Source: Parasedimentitalea huanghaiensis
GTDB taxonomy: Bacteria > Pseudomonadota > Alphaproteobacteria > Rhodobacterales > Rhodobacteraceae
Reading direction: 5' to 3'
DNA: 64,000 bases
NCBI RefSeq assembly: GCF_009753675.1
Contig: NZ_WQLV01000005.1
Coordinates: forward strand, 186,001-250,000
The position numbers and the translations under genes are program-made. Shown one piece after another: positions 45,516 to 54,543 of this stretch; within the stretch, counting starts at the first letter, position 1; the number at the start of each line of letters is the position of its first letter. A model generated the notes under the pieces. It worked only from the letters and a program-made list of their open reading frames with translations. It ran no database searches and was not told the DNA's origin.

Positions 45516-45606
45516 CTCGTTACGGTTTCGGGATGTGGTTTGCCTTTGTCATGGTATCAAAAGACAAGAGAACTTCGGCCCACATCGCAAAAAATGGCTT
45601 CAAAAA

Positions 45607-48315
45607 TCAGGCCGAGTGTTGAAGTGCGGCTTCGATCACTGAAAGAAGTTCGTTACGTCGGATTGGCTTAGTCAGTTGAAACGATTGAGGTCCCAGTTGT
45701 TGGGTTTGGTTATCTTGTGGAGCGTCATTTCCAACATAGCCGGACATGATGACAACTGGTAAACCGGGGCATATTTGGGAAACGTAGCGCGCCAATTCAG
45801 CCCCTTGGGTCTCCCCTGGCATAACAAGATCGGTGATAAGCAAATCGAATTCAGGATCATCGTCAAACAGAGCCTTGGCTGCGTCACCCGAGTTGGCGGA
45901 TGACACAATATAGCCAGCACGTTTTAAGATCAATTTGATGATGTCCAGAACATCCTGTTGATCTTCAACAACTAAAACTCGAGCCCCTGAAGTTGTTGCG
46001 ATGGCTGCATGTTCCATTTCTTTTTTTGGTCTGACAGGGGTACCTGTTCCTGCATCAAAATAGAGTGTGAATGTCGTTCCTACGCCGAGCTCAGTAGTGA
46101 CGCGGACAGTGCCTCTGGATTGCCGCATAAACCCTTGAATCATTGACAGGCCAAGCCCTGAACCTGAACCAATTGGTTTTGTGGTGAAAAAGGGTTCAAA
46201 AATTTTTGCAATAATCTCTTGAGAGATCCCGTGCCCGCTGTCGCTGACAGCAACAGTTACATACCGTCCTGTCTTTAGTTCGTCAGCCTGGTAGGGTTTC
46301 GATGTTTCATCAAATGTGACATTCGCTGTTGTGATGGACAACTCGCCTCCATCGGGCATGGCGTCTCGGGCGTTTACGATCAAATTTAACACCGCACTTT
46401 CCGCAGCGCTCCGGTCTATTTCAACAGCCCACAAATTGGACTCGAGCACCGTTACAAAATCGATGTATTCCGGAAGGGCTCGGTGGATCCAATTTTTGGT
46501 ATCCAGAATAAGTGCATTCAAGTCGGTGCTTTCTGGGGCCAATTGTGAACGACGTGCGAAGGCCAGCATGCTTTTGGTCAAATCTGCACCACGTCGGGTC
46601 GCGCCAATGCTGGCATCAATGAACTTCAAGTTCTCCGGGTCGGTTATTTCATCACGGAGCAATTCTTGGTTTCCCATGATAACCGCAAGAAGGTTGTTGA
46701 AATCGTGGGCTACACCTCCTGTTAGCTGGCCGACGGCCTCTAACCGTTGAGATTGTCTGAGTTTTTCTTCCGTTATCTTTTTCTCTGTTACGTCGGATTG
46801 GACGGCAATTGACAAGCTGCCATGCAAGGGATGCTCAAATTTGGTCGCTGAGACTTCACACCAGAAAACGGTTCCATCCTTTTTGATACTTCGAATTTCC
46901 CCTACCCAACTTCCATTGGCTTCAATTTCACCATGTATATGTGCGGTGGTCTGCTCGGGTGTCTTGTCTTTTTCAGCACTGGTTGTTCCAACAAACTCAC
47001 CTATGAGTTCACCTTCTTCATAGCCAAACATGGTATCGTACATCGCGTTTGTGTAGATAATAATCCCGTCCGAGATACGAGAAGCCTGAACACCTTCACT
47101 CATTCCTTCAATGATTTCGCCACGAAATGTGAGTTCTGTTTCTGCTTTTTTAAACTCGGTTATATCCAAAATGCTGACGGGAATGCTTCGGAACCCATCT
47201 TCTGTCTCAGGAAGGGGAAGTGAAATCACACCGACAATCTCGACGCCATCGAGAGTTTTGAAGGTGGTTTCCGCCCTGAATGTACTGTGCTTAGCCCAGA
47301 TTGCGCAAAGCTGATCCTTAAACATTTCCATCGTTGATGGGTTGAAAGTTTTATTACTATGCTCAAGCAGCTCGGCCTCTGACGAGGCATTAAAAAGTCT
47401 AAGTGTTGCGAGATTTGCGCTGAGAATGTTGATCGTCGTAAAAATGTCCCAGGTCGCATCCTCATTGTTGTCAAGGTACTCGCGTAAATCGGTTACCCCA
47501 TCCTCTCGTAACTGATTTAGAGTTTTGAAAACATTAGAATAGTCGGCGTTTGAAAGGGAGACTTCACTGTTTTCGAAGAGCCGTCGGAAACGAACTTCTT
47601 CCTGTAGAAGACGCTCAATAGCCTCGGATCGATCGCGCGAAAGCTGATTGTACTCAAGGGCGATTGCGCCCAGCTCGTCGTTTTTGTGAGAGGCAGAGAC
47701 AGGCAGTTCTTGCGCTCCATCATGGATCAAACCCGAGAGTTTTCGAAGCGGTCTGGTTAACATGTTGTGGAATAGAACAGTGAGAATGATCGCCAGAAAG
47801 ACGTTCCTCAGAATTCCGAAACTGAGGATCAAACCCGAGCGTTGAAAAAATGCTTGCGCGATCACATTTGTGTCCACGCTGATAGTTAGATCGCCAGCAT
47901 GAAAACCTGTCTGCTTGTCTGTTAGTCGTGTCGAAAATGACTTTGCTTCGCCAAATATGCCTTCGGCCAACCAGGAAAATGAGTTCTTTAGTTGAGGTCG
48001 ACTCTTAAAGTACATGGTGTCGTTGTAGCTATCGATGATCTTCGCTTCGACGACAGCAGGCTTTTGAAAAAGGCCGTTGACCACCGTTTGCGCCAACTCT
48101 TTATCCAGACCATAGGCGGCTTGAAACGCAGTCTGCTCGAATGCCCTAAGGGATTGTTTGAATGTCTTATCAGTCTGGTCAATTTCGCTCCGCAAATCGG
48201 CGGCAATCTGAAGGGCACCAAACCCAATTCCCAATACAAACCCGGTGATGACGGCTGCACGCGCTTGTTTGAAAGATAGGCTTTTCGTGAACTTTTTGGA
48301 CAACGAAGTTTCCAT
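45607..48315 (-). CDS. Membrane hybrid histidine kinase (HAMP-PAS-PAS-HK-REC)
   Basis: The 902-residue kinase has a first membrane helix at about residues 20-41, a periplasmic domain of about 120 residues, and a second helix at about 163-187 followed by HAMP (TRPLRKLSGLIHDG). Then come two PAS domains and His537 in LTGGVAHDFNNLLAVI. ATPase motifs are NLIVNARDAM, DSGHGIS and TTKPIGSGSGLGL. A C-terminal receiver has DLLITDLVMPGETQG. The start ATG at 48313-48315 lies eight bases after the stop of the solute-binding gene upstream, so the two are coupled. The kinase probably responds to that binding protein. The catalytic parts are paralogous to the kinase at 37654-39636. Confidence 0.92.
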   Translation of the reverse strand: METSLSKKFTKSLSFKQARAAVITGFVLGIGFGALQIAADLRSEIDQTDKTFKQSLRAFEQTAFQAAYGLDKELAQTVVNGLFQKPAVVEAKIIDSYNDTMYFKSRPQLKNSFSWLAEGIFGEAKSFSTRLTDKQTGFHAGDLTISVDTNVIAQAFFQRSGLILSFGILRNVFLAIILTVLFHNMLTRPLRKLSGLIHDGAQELPVSASHKNDELGAIALEYNQLSRDRSEAIERLLQEEVRFRRLFENSEVSLSNADYSNVFKTLNQLREDGVTDLREYLDNNEDATWDIFTTINILSANLATLRLFNASSEAELLEHSNKTFNPSTMEMFKDQLCAIWAKHSTFRAETTFKTLDGVEIVGVISLPLPETEDGFRSIPVSILDITEFKKAETELTFRGEIIEGMSEGVQASRISDGIIIYTNAMYDTMFGYEEGELIGEFVGTTSAEKDKTPEQTTAHIHGEIEANGSWVGEIRSIKKDGTVFWCEVSATKFEHPLHGSLSIAVQSDVTEKKITEEKLRQSQRLEAVGQLTGGVAHDFNNLLAVIMGNQELLRDEITDPENLKFIDASIGATRRGADLTKSMLAFARRSQLAPESTDLNALILDTKNWIHRALPEYIDFVTVLESNLWAVEIDRSAAESAVLNLIVNARDAMPDGGELSITTANVTFDETSKPYQADELKTGRYVTVAVSDSGHGISQEIIAKIFEPFFTTKPIGSGSGLGLSMIQGFMRQSRGTVRVTTELGVGTTFTLYFDAGTGTPVRPKKEMEHAAIATTSGARVLVVEDQQDVLDIIKLILKRAGYIVSSANSGDAAKALFDDDPEFDLLITDLVMPGETQGAELARYVSQICPGLPVVIMSGYVGNDAPQDNQTQQLGPQSFQLTKPIRRNELLSVIEAALQHSA

Positions 48316-48322
48316 CCTCGAC

Positions 48323-49072
48323 TTAGCTGAAATCGTCGGGAATATAGCGTTTGAGAAGCCGGGTGAATACACCTTCTATTCGAAGTTCGTTTGTAACCTC
48401 TTGCAGCCGTAGTATTACATCATCCGGCACCTGACCTTTGCCGCAATGTAGCCATAACGATGCGTGGATGATTGGTAAAATGCCACCAATATCTTCGCGA
48501 CTAATTTGCTCGGCGGCAAAATAGTAGAAGATGCTGAGTTCAGACCCGGCAACGGCGTCAACCCGGCCCGCTTTGAACAGGCGCACACTTTGCTCATACC
48601 CATTTGTTGGAACCTGCGTGATATTGGGGTCTGATGATATCGGGGAATCTGCGAAGCTACCTCGTGTTATTGCCAGACGCAGGCCATGTATATCTTCAAT
48701 CCGTGTGATTGGGACACCTTCACGCGTAATAATGGCTGCATCAAATCGATTGAGAATTTTGGCTACTGGCTGGAACTTTCTTTCGCTCCAGGGGGTAAGC
48801 GCAATGACAACGCAATCTGTGAGACCACGCTCCAGGTTTTTCATGGCCCGTGCCATAGGAAGCACTTCATCTTCAACAGGAATGCCCATCCGTTCGGAAA
48901 TAGCGGTGTCTATATCGACCATTAAGCCGAGGCGACCGCCGGGGTCATCATGGAGGACATAGGGAACGAGATCCACAGCTGCAAAGCTTAAGCTCTCTGC
49001 AAAAACGGGTTTGGCGAAAAAGGCCAGGCCGAGCATACTAAGGCATGTAGCCATCGATTTAGCGAAGTTCAT
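48323..49072 (-). CDS. Periplasmic solute-binding protein (family 3 type)
   Basis: The 249-residue protein has a signal peptide ending at KPVFAES and a bacterial extracellular binding-protein fold 3 layout: GRLGLMVDIDTAISERMGI, MARAMKNLERGLTDCVVI, GLRLAITRGSFADS and FKAGRVDAVAGSELSIFYY. No permease or ATPase genes are nearby. It is directly upstream of, and coupled to, a membrane histidine kinase, so a sensory rather than transport role is likely. The ligand is unknown. Confidence 0.85.
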   Translation of the reverse strand: MNFAKSMATCLSMLGLAFFAKPVFAESLSFAAVDLVPYVLHDDPGGRLGLMVDIDTAISERMGIPVEDEVLPMARAMKNLERGLTDCVVIALTPWSERKFQPVAKILNRFDAAIITREGVPITRIEDIHGLRLAITRGSFADSPISSDPNITQVPTNGYEQSVRLFKAGRVDAVAGSELSIFYYFAAEQISREDIGGILPIIHASLWLHCGKGQVPDDVILRLQEVTNELRIEGVFTRLLKRYIPDDFS

Positions 49073-49292
49073 TTGCCCTCACTTTTCTTACGTCTGTGCA
49101 ATTTATAGTTCGCCCAGCAATTGTTGATCCTTACATGTTGTGACCATTTGATATTGGAATCAAGTCTGCGCCTCATAGATTGAGTTCTCAGCTTGCGATC
49201 TGGTCGCCTAGCTGCTGATGACGGTGTGTCGCCACAGCTTCTATAGCTGAATTGCGAAATTGAGAGGGCCTTCGCTCCAGAACACTGAAAAC

Positions 49293-49931
49293 CTATGCAG
49301 TAATTGGTGCTTCTTTGGACTTCTGGGCAAGCAGAATAGTCATGCCATAGCACTCTGGGTCTTCAGGCACGAATTGCCGTATTTGGATGCTTAAGCTTGA
49401 GAGGATGCTGTCGTATTCCTCTGGAGACAGACTTGCATGATAGATTGGATCATCCCCAACACATCCTGCGACCTCACCATCACGCGGGCCGACTGTAAGC
49501 AATAAAACACCATCCGGGTGAAGATGATTGGCGAGACAGGGAAGCACACTTCGTTGTTCGTCACGTGTTAAGTGGAAAAAGCTGTTCCAACCAATGATAC
49601 CGTGAAACCGTTCGGAGAATTCAAATGAGCGCATGTCCCCAAGTCTCCAATCACCACTCGGGATGTTCGAACGGGCCATGTCTATCATGTTTGATGATGC
49701 ATCCAGCCCAACAACCGTATGACCATGCCCCATGAAATACGAGGCGATCGGCTCTGCAGGGCCACAACCCAAATCCAGAATTTTGCCACCTTCTGGTATC
49801 CATTTCAGAAACCGGTCAAGCCATGATTTCTCAATCAACGACTTTGGGCGTTCATCGGCAAATCTGCGAGCGTTGCGCTGATAAGTCACCTGTGTCTGTA
49901 GTGCCAGATCTGAAATGTCTCTATCGCTCAA
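49293..49931 (-). CDS. SAM-dependent class I methyltransferase
   Basis: The product is about 212 residues. Motif I is KILDLGCGPAEPIASYF; also present are VVGLDASSNMIDMAR, GIIGWNSFFHLTRDEQ and LHPDGVLLLTVGPRDGEV. This resembles small-molecule methyltransferases of the Methyltransf_25/11 type. The start is taken as TTG 49931 because GGAGG lies eight bases upstream on its strand and MSDRDISDLALQTQVTYQ suits the family. A more distal TTG at 50018 would add 29 residues. No neighbour indicates a substrate. 220 bases downstream are empty. Confidence 0.8.
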   Translation of the reverse strand: MSDRDISDLALQTQVTYQRNARRFADERPKSLIEKSWLDRFLKWIPEGGKILDLGCGPAEPIASYFMGHGHTVVGLDASSNMIDMARSNIPSGDWRLGDMRSFEFSERFHGIIGWNSFFHLTRDEQRSVLPCLANHLHPDGVLLLTVGPRDGEVAGCVGDDPIYHASLSPEEYDSILSSLSIQIRQFVPEDPECYGMTILLAQKSKEAPITA

Positions 49932-50208
49932 CTGGCAGCCCTCCAAAATGCTTCTCCAATGTAGTCGGGAAGGTTCAAGCTTCAACCATAGGTTTGTCAG
50001 TGTTGTTAATTTTGACAAACGTTCCTGAGGGCAGCAAGAAAGTCGGCGCAGCGAAACGGCAGGAACAATCAGTTGTACCCAAAGTTGTTCAGGTTTGTCC
50101 TTCGGTGCTGATTGCTATCTTCGCGTAACAAGACCAATTGATCTAGGCCCCGTCGAGGTATTGCGTCCCATAGGTGCTCGTGGACTACTTGTGTGGTCAA
50201 TCATATCA

Positions 50209-51093
50209 TTATCTCTGCAGGCGCAGCTCAGTTTTGAATTTCTCGCCTAAAAACCGCATGACGATATTTATGCGCTCGACACGTCTCAGGTCAGGATGTG
50301 TCAGGATCCAAAGGCTGTTTTTGCCAGCCAGCTCAAGCGTGAAACATCGCTCTAGGTCATCACGGGACAGGTCGTCCGGTAACAGAGCAAGACCATGACC
50401 CGCTGCCGCAAGGGATGACATGGTGGTCAGATCGTCCGTATGCGTGCGCGACAGAAGATCATTTTGCCGCTCGAGCCAAGTGTAGCCCTCAAGTGTCGTC
50501 AAACGCCCGCTTGCACCAATGAATGTGTGACCTGTTAGGTCCTGACTGGATTCAGGTTTTCCATGTCGCTCAAAATAGCTGGGCGCACCATACATCCCCC
50601 ACCTGATAGACATCAGCTTGCGGCCCACCAGATGATCAGGTGGAGATTTCGTGACGCGCAGGGCTACGTCCGCCTGCCTGGTCGACATGTTCAACTCATC
50701 GTTGGTCACCAGGAGCGTGACAGCAATTTCCGGGTAGAGCGTTGAAAGCTCCAGTAAAAAACTTGGCAAAAAATGCTGAGCAAAGCTACTGGGAGCGGTC
50801 ACGATGACCGTGCCCCCGGGGGTTCGGTCGTCACCAACGATTTCACGTGCCGCGTCTTCGACGATACCGGACATGATACGTACTTTGCCAAGCAGGCGCA
50901 GGCCTGTTTCTGTTAGTTCGTAGCGCCCCTGAATGCGGTCAAAAAGCCGGGAGCCGATACTGCTTTCAAATGCCTTTAAACGGCGAAACACCGTTGTGTG
51001 GCTCATCCCAAGGACATCCGCCGCGGTTGTGAGATTTCGTTGTTCGGCGACTGTGTAGAAAATCTTGAGGTCGTTCCAGTCCATTTGTACCAT
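50209..51093 (-). CDS. LysR-family transcriptional regulator
   Basis: The 294-residue protein has an N-terminal LysR HTH (WNDLKIFYTVAEQRNLTTAA, LGMSHTTVFRRLKAFE) and a periplasmic-binding-like effector domain (GGTVIVTAPSSFAQHFLPSF, DVALRVTKSPPDHLVGRKL). The start may be the ATG at 51093 or the one three codons later. It is divergent from the VOC-GST pair 93 bases away, which are its most likely targets. Confidence 0.92.
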   Translation of the reverse strand: MVQMDWNDLKIFYTVAEQRNLTTAADVLGMSHTTVFRRLKAFESSIGSRLFDRIQGRYELTETGLRLLGKVRIMSGIVEDAAREIVGDDRTPGGTVIVTAPSSFAQHFLPSFLLELSTLYPEIAVTLLVTNDELNMSTRQADVALRVTKSPPDHLVGRKLMSIRWGMYGAPSYFERHGKPESSQDLTGHTFIGASGRLTTLEGYTWLERQNDLLSRTHTDDLTTMSSLAAAGHGLALLPDDLSRDDLERCFTLELAGKNSLWILTHPDLRRVERINIVMRFLGEKFKTELRLQR

Positions 51094-51186
51094 TTCAAAT
51101 TTGAAAACTGAAAGTTAAGAATCGCTCATTTCGTGCATCTGCGCAATACCCTAATCAAAGAGGCAATCTAAAATAAGGACTAATCA

Positions 51187-51570
51187 ATGATTGGCTACAT
51201 CTCAGTTGGAACCAATGACCTTGCGCGCAGCTCGGCCTATTACGATACCATTTTGGGGATGCTGGGCGCGTCTCGTATCATGGAAATGGACGACTTCATT
51301 GTTTGGGGCACCAAAAATGGAGCAGCGAATTTCTCTGTCCATGTTCCAGAAAACAAAACCGCAGCAACTGTGGGCAATGGAATGATGATTGCGCTGCATG
51401 CTGAAAATCCGGAAATGGTCAACGTAGTTCATGCCAAGGCAATCGAACTTGGCAGTGAAGACTGTGGTGCACCGGGACCGCGCCATGGTGACAGTGGATT
51501 TTTTGCAGCCTATTTCCGAGATCCGGATGGCAACAAGCTCAACCTTCATTGCATGATAGGCACAACCTGA
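51187..51570 (+). CDS. VOC-superfamily (glyoxalase/bleomycin-resistance fold) protein
   Basis: The 127-residue protein has the two beta-alpha-beta-beta-beta modules of the vicinal oxygen chelate fold: IGYISVGTNDLARSSAYYDT at the start and FAAYFRDPDGNKLNLHCM at the end. Members bind a divalent metal and act as lyases, dioxygenases or resistance proteins. It is coupled to the following GST (TGATG), and a LysR regulator is divergent. A role in detoxifying an electrophile is likely, but the substrate is not known. Confidence 0.88.
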   Translation: MIGYISVGTNDLARSSAYYDTILGMLGASRIMEMDDFIVWGTKNGAANFSVHVPENKTAATVGNGMMIALHAENPEMVNVVHAKAIELGSEDCGAPGPRHGDSGFFAAYFRDPDGNKLNLHCMIGTT

Positions 51571-52241
51571 TGTCGACATCGCAGTTCCACATCATAGGTC
51601 ACGAACTTTGCCCTTATGTCCAGCGAGCAGTCATCACCATGCTGGAGCTGGGCATTCCCTTTGACCGGACCGACATCGAACTGAACAACAAACCTGACTG
51701 GCTTTCAAAGCTTTCTCCGACAGGCAAAGTTCCCGTCTTGATCGTGGATCAAACCACCGCGATGTTCGAATCCACTGTGATTTCTGAGTACTTGCAGGAG
51801 AACGGTGCACAGGCCTTTCATCCGAGCGACGCATTGGATCGCGGATTGCATAGGGCGTGGATTGCATATGGTGACCAAATTCTGGATGTCATCGCCACCA
51901 TTATCTACCGCACACAGACTGAAACTGAACAGGTCGAGGCTTTTGGCAAGATTGCTGGAATGTTTGCAATACTCGACAAACAAGTGAGTGAAGGCCCCTA
52001 TTTTGCGGGAAGCCAATTCCAACTCATAGATGCGGTCTACGCAACAGTGTTCCGTTTCCTTCCTGCTTTGGGCCTCCTTGCAACGATGGACTTACTCGCA
52101 GCCTGTCCAAGGCTGAGACGGTGGAGCCATGCGTTGGCACATCGTTCGTCCGTTGTCAGTGCTGTGCCAAACCAATTTGACGTGATGTTAAGGCAATTCA
52201 TCGCGGACCAGAGCAGCTTTGCAGCGGCGCAGTTGCGGTAG
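51570..52241 (+). CDS. Glutathione S-transferase family protein
   Basis: The 223-residue protein has an N-terminal thioredoxin-fold part with HELCPYVQRAVITMLELGIP. The CPY-Q motif is like that of omega/lambda-class and chlorophenol-type GSTs. KLSPTGKVPVLIVDQ and FESTVISEYLQ form the glutathione site. A helical C-terminal domain follows. The catalytic residue is probably the cysteine in CPY, typical of thiol-transferase GSTs. It starts inside the VOC stop (TGATG). The two enzymes likely act on the same compound. Confidence 0.9.
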   Translation: MSTSQFHIIGHELCPYVQRAVITMLELGIPFDRTDIELNNKPDWLSKLSPTGKVPVLIVDQTTAMFESTVISEYLQENGAQAFHPSDALDRGLHRAWIAYGDQILDVIATIIYRTQTETEQVEAFGKIAGMFAILDKQVSEGPYFAGSQFQLIDAVYATVFRFLPALGLLATMDLLAACPRLRRWSHALAHRSSVVSAVPNQFDVMLRQFIADQSSFAAAQLR

Positions 52242-52273
52242 TACTTTTCTGCTTTGCGAAACGATCATGAAAA

Positions 52274-52300
52274 GGCACGCGGCGAACGGCGTCGCGTGCC
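52274..52300. terminator. Hairpin between convergent genes
   Basis: GGCACGCG and CGCGTGCC form a perfect 8-bp stem around an 11-base loop after the GST, facing the convergent flavoprotein gene. No T-run follows. Confidence 0.45.
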
Positions 52301-52396
52301 AATGTGTGTCTGTCAGTTTAAGGCAAGCGGGTAGGGGTCGCGTCATACTGCATTTTGTGTTGAACTGCTCAAGAAGGTGTTTTGCAGCTTTGCAGT

Positions 52397-54442
52397 TCAG
52401 ACATCCTTCATCAGACGCAACGCGTCATAGATCGCTGCATGTGTATTGCGGGCGGAAACGGCATCACCAATGCGGAACAGCTGGAACTGCCCAGTTGTGT
52501 TACGGGTGACGGTCTGGGGATTGCCCGCGATGAGCGCTTCGTGATCCACAGCGCCCTGATTTGAAGACAAAGGTTTCAGATCAAAGTAGAGGTCGTCTAA
52601 CGGCAAGGTGCCGTAATTGACGATAACCTGTTCATACTCTGCCTTATAGGTGTGATCACTGTAGTCTGTGCCAACTGTTGCAGTCAGTTTATTGCCTTCG
52701 CGTTTCACGTCGAGCAGGCGGCGGGCGAGGGTGAACGTCACGTCCTTGTCTTGGAGTGATCGCATGTAGGGCACGAGGTTCATTGCCATTACGTCAGGTG
52801 CAAAGGTGCGATCAGGTGTCATAATTTCAACGACTGCGCCAGCCTTTGCCACTACCTCCGCTGCCTGCAATGCCGGGTGGTCACCGCTTTCGTCATAGAT
52901 CAGGACGGTATCTGCAGGTTTCACATCGCCCGAAATGATATCCCAGGTTGTCACCACATTGGGCTGTTCGTCTGATTGTTCAAACAGTGCGATGTTGGGC
53001 ATCCCCCCGGTTGCAACAATCACCACATCGGGATTAAGCGCGGTTACGTCTTCGACTTCAGCCCAGGCGTTGAACTGAAATGTAACATCGCGGGCGGCAC
53101 ACTGTGACATGCGCCAGTCGATGATCGACATCATTTCACGTCGCCGTGGGTTTTGCGCAGTCAGACGAATTTGTCCTCCAGGGTCAGCAGCGGCCTCAAA
53201 CACCGTAACATCATGCCCACGTTCTGATGCGACGCGTGCCGCTTCCAATCCGGCTGGACCTGCACCGATAATTACAACCTTTTTCTTATTATCGGCCTGC
53301 GTGATCTCATGTGGCATAGATAGCTCGCGGCCGGTGGCTGCGTTGTGGATGCAAAGTGCGTCGCCAGCCTGATAGATCCGATCGAGACAATATGTGGCGC
53401 CAACACAGGGGCGGATTTCATTTTCTCGGCCCTCAACTATCTTACGCACGATATGGGGGTCGGCCATATGCGCGCGGGTCATTCCAACCATATCCAGCAG
53501 CCCGGCCTGCACTGCATGACGGGCCGTGGCAACATCGGGGATCTTGGCAGCATGAAACGTTGGCATACCAGTTGCCTTCTTCACGTCGCCGGCAAAATCC
53601 AGATGAGGCGCGTTTTTCATGCCTTGCACCGGGATCACATCGGTCATTGCGGGATCGGTGTGGATGCGGCCCCGGATCACATTGAGAAAGTCAATCTTAC
53701 CGGTGGCGGCCAGCCGTTTGGAAATCTCCAACCCTTCTGTATGAGAGATGCCACCCTTTTGCGCTTCATCGGCCGTGTAGCGTAGGCCCACGATGAATTC
53801 GGCTCCCACGCGCTTGCGAATTGCGTCTAAAACATCCATCGGGAACCGCATGCGGTTTTCTAGAGTGTCGGCGCCATAGGGACCTGTCAGGTCGTTGGTC
53901 AGAGGCGACCAGAACTGATCCAGCAGATGACCGTAGACCTGCAATTCAATGCCGTCCATTCCGCCTGCCTGCATGCGCTCTGCTGCGTCAGCAAAGTCGG
54001 AAATGATCCGTTCGATATCCCAGTCTTCGATGAGCTTTGGAAAGGCGCGATGGGCAGGCTCACGATGTCTGGAGGAGGATACAGAGGGCAGCCAATGCCC
54101 TTTGTTCCAGGTTGTGCGTCGTCCAAGATGGGTCAGTTGTATCATCGCGGCGCAGCCGTGCTCATGTACCGCATCGGTCAGGTTCTGGATCCATGGAACG
54201 ACATCGTCGCGATAGGCAAGGATATTGTTAAATACAGGTGGGCTGTCCTTACTGACCGCAGCTGATCCTGCAGTCATCACCATAGCCACACCAGCTTTGG
54301 CGCGTTCCGCATGATAGGCCGCATAGCGTTCTTTGGGCATTCCATCTTCTGGGTAAGCAGGTTCATGGCTGGTTGTCATGATCCGGTTGCGCAGGGTTAG
54401 GTGCTTGAGTTGAAATGGCTGAAGCAAGGGGTCGTTGGACAT
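52397..54442 (-). CDS. FMN/4Fe-4S/FAD oxidoreductase (DgcA/TMADH-like)
   Basis: The 681-residue protein has an Old Yellow Enzyme barrel (residues 1-345), a cluster-binding linker and a C-terminal FAD/NAD domain (VVIIGAGPAGLEAARVASER). This is the layout of trimethylamine dehydrogenase, dimethylglycine demethylase, histamine dehydrogenase and dienoyl-CoA reductase. In the linker Cys346, Cys352 and Cys364 are kept, but Ala349 replaces the second cysteine of the canonical C-x2-C-x2-C motif. I recall the same CVGA-type motif from DgcA-like N-demethylases, so an N-methylated amine substrate is my first guess. It is divergent from a TetR gene with twin operators. Confidence 0.85.
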   Translation of the reverse strand: MSNDPLLQPFQLKHLTLRNRIMTTSHEPAYPEDGMPKERYAAYHAERAKAGVAMVMTAGSAAVSKDSPPVFNNILAYRDDVVPWIQNLTDAVHEHGCAAMIQLTHLGRRTTWNKGHWLPSVSSSRHREPAHRAFPKLIEDWDIERIISDFADAAERMQAGGMDGIELQVYGHLLDQFWSPLTNDLTGPYGADTLENRMRFPMDVLDAIRKRVGAEFIVGLRYTADEAQKGGISHTEGLEISKRLAATGKIDFLNVIRGRIHTDPAMTDVIPVQGMKNAPHLDFAGDVKKATGMPTFHAAKIPDVATARHAVQAGLLDMVGMTRAHMADPHIVRKIVEGRENEIRPCVGATYCLDRIYQAGDALCIHNAATGRELSMPHEITQADNKKKVVIIGAGPAGLEAARVASERGHDVTVFEAAADPGGQIRLTAQNPRRREMMSIIDWRMSQCAARDVTFQFNAWAEVEDVTALNPDVVIVATGGMPNIALFEQSDEQPNVVTTWDIISGDVKPADTVLIYDESGDHPALQAAEVVAKAGAVVEIMTPDRTFAPDVMAMNLVPYMRSLQDKDVTFTLARRLLDVKREGNKLTATVGTDYSDHTYKAEYEQVIVNYGTLPLDDLYFDLKPLSSNQGAVDHEALIAGNPQTVTRNTTGQFQLFRIGDAVSARNTHAAIYDALRLMKDV

Positions 54443-54478
54443 TGGGCAACCTCTGGGGAGTGGCTGAAGAATCGATCA

Positions 54479-54525
54479 TGACACATGTGTCAGGTTATGC
54501 TTTACACAATTGACACTTATGTCAA
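54479..54525. promoter_or_regulatory. Twin TetR operators TGACA-N4-TGTCA
   Basis: TGACACATGTGTCA at 54479-54492 is a perfect 14-bp palindrome. TTGACACTTATGTCAA at 54510-54525 has the same TGACA-N4-TGTCA design. Their centres are 32 bp apart, about three helical turns. They lie between the flavoprotein gene and the divergent TetR gene and so can control both. Confidence 0.8.
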
Positions 54526-54543
54526 GTGCACTAGAGTCAAACC

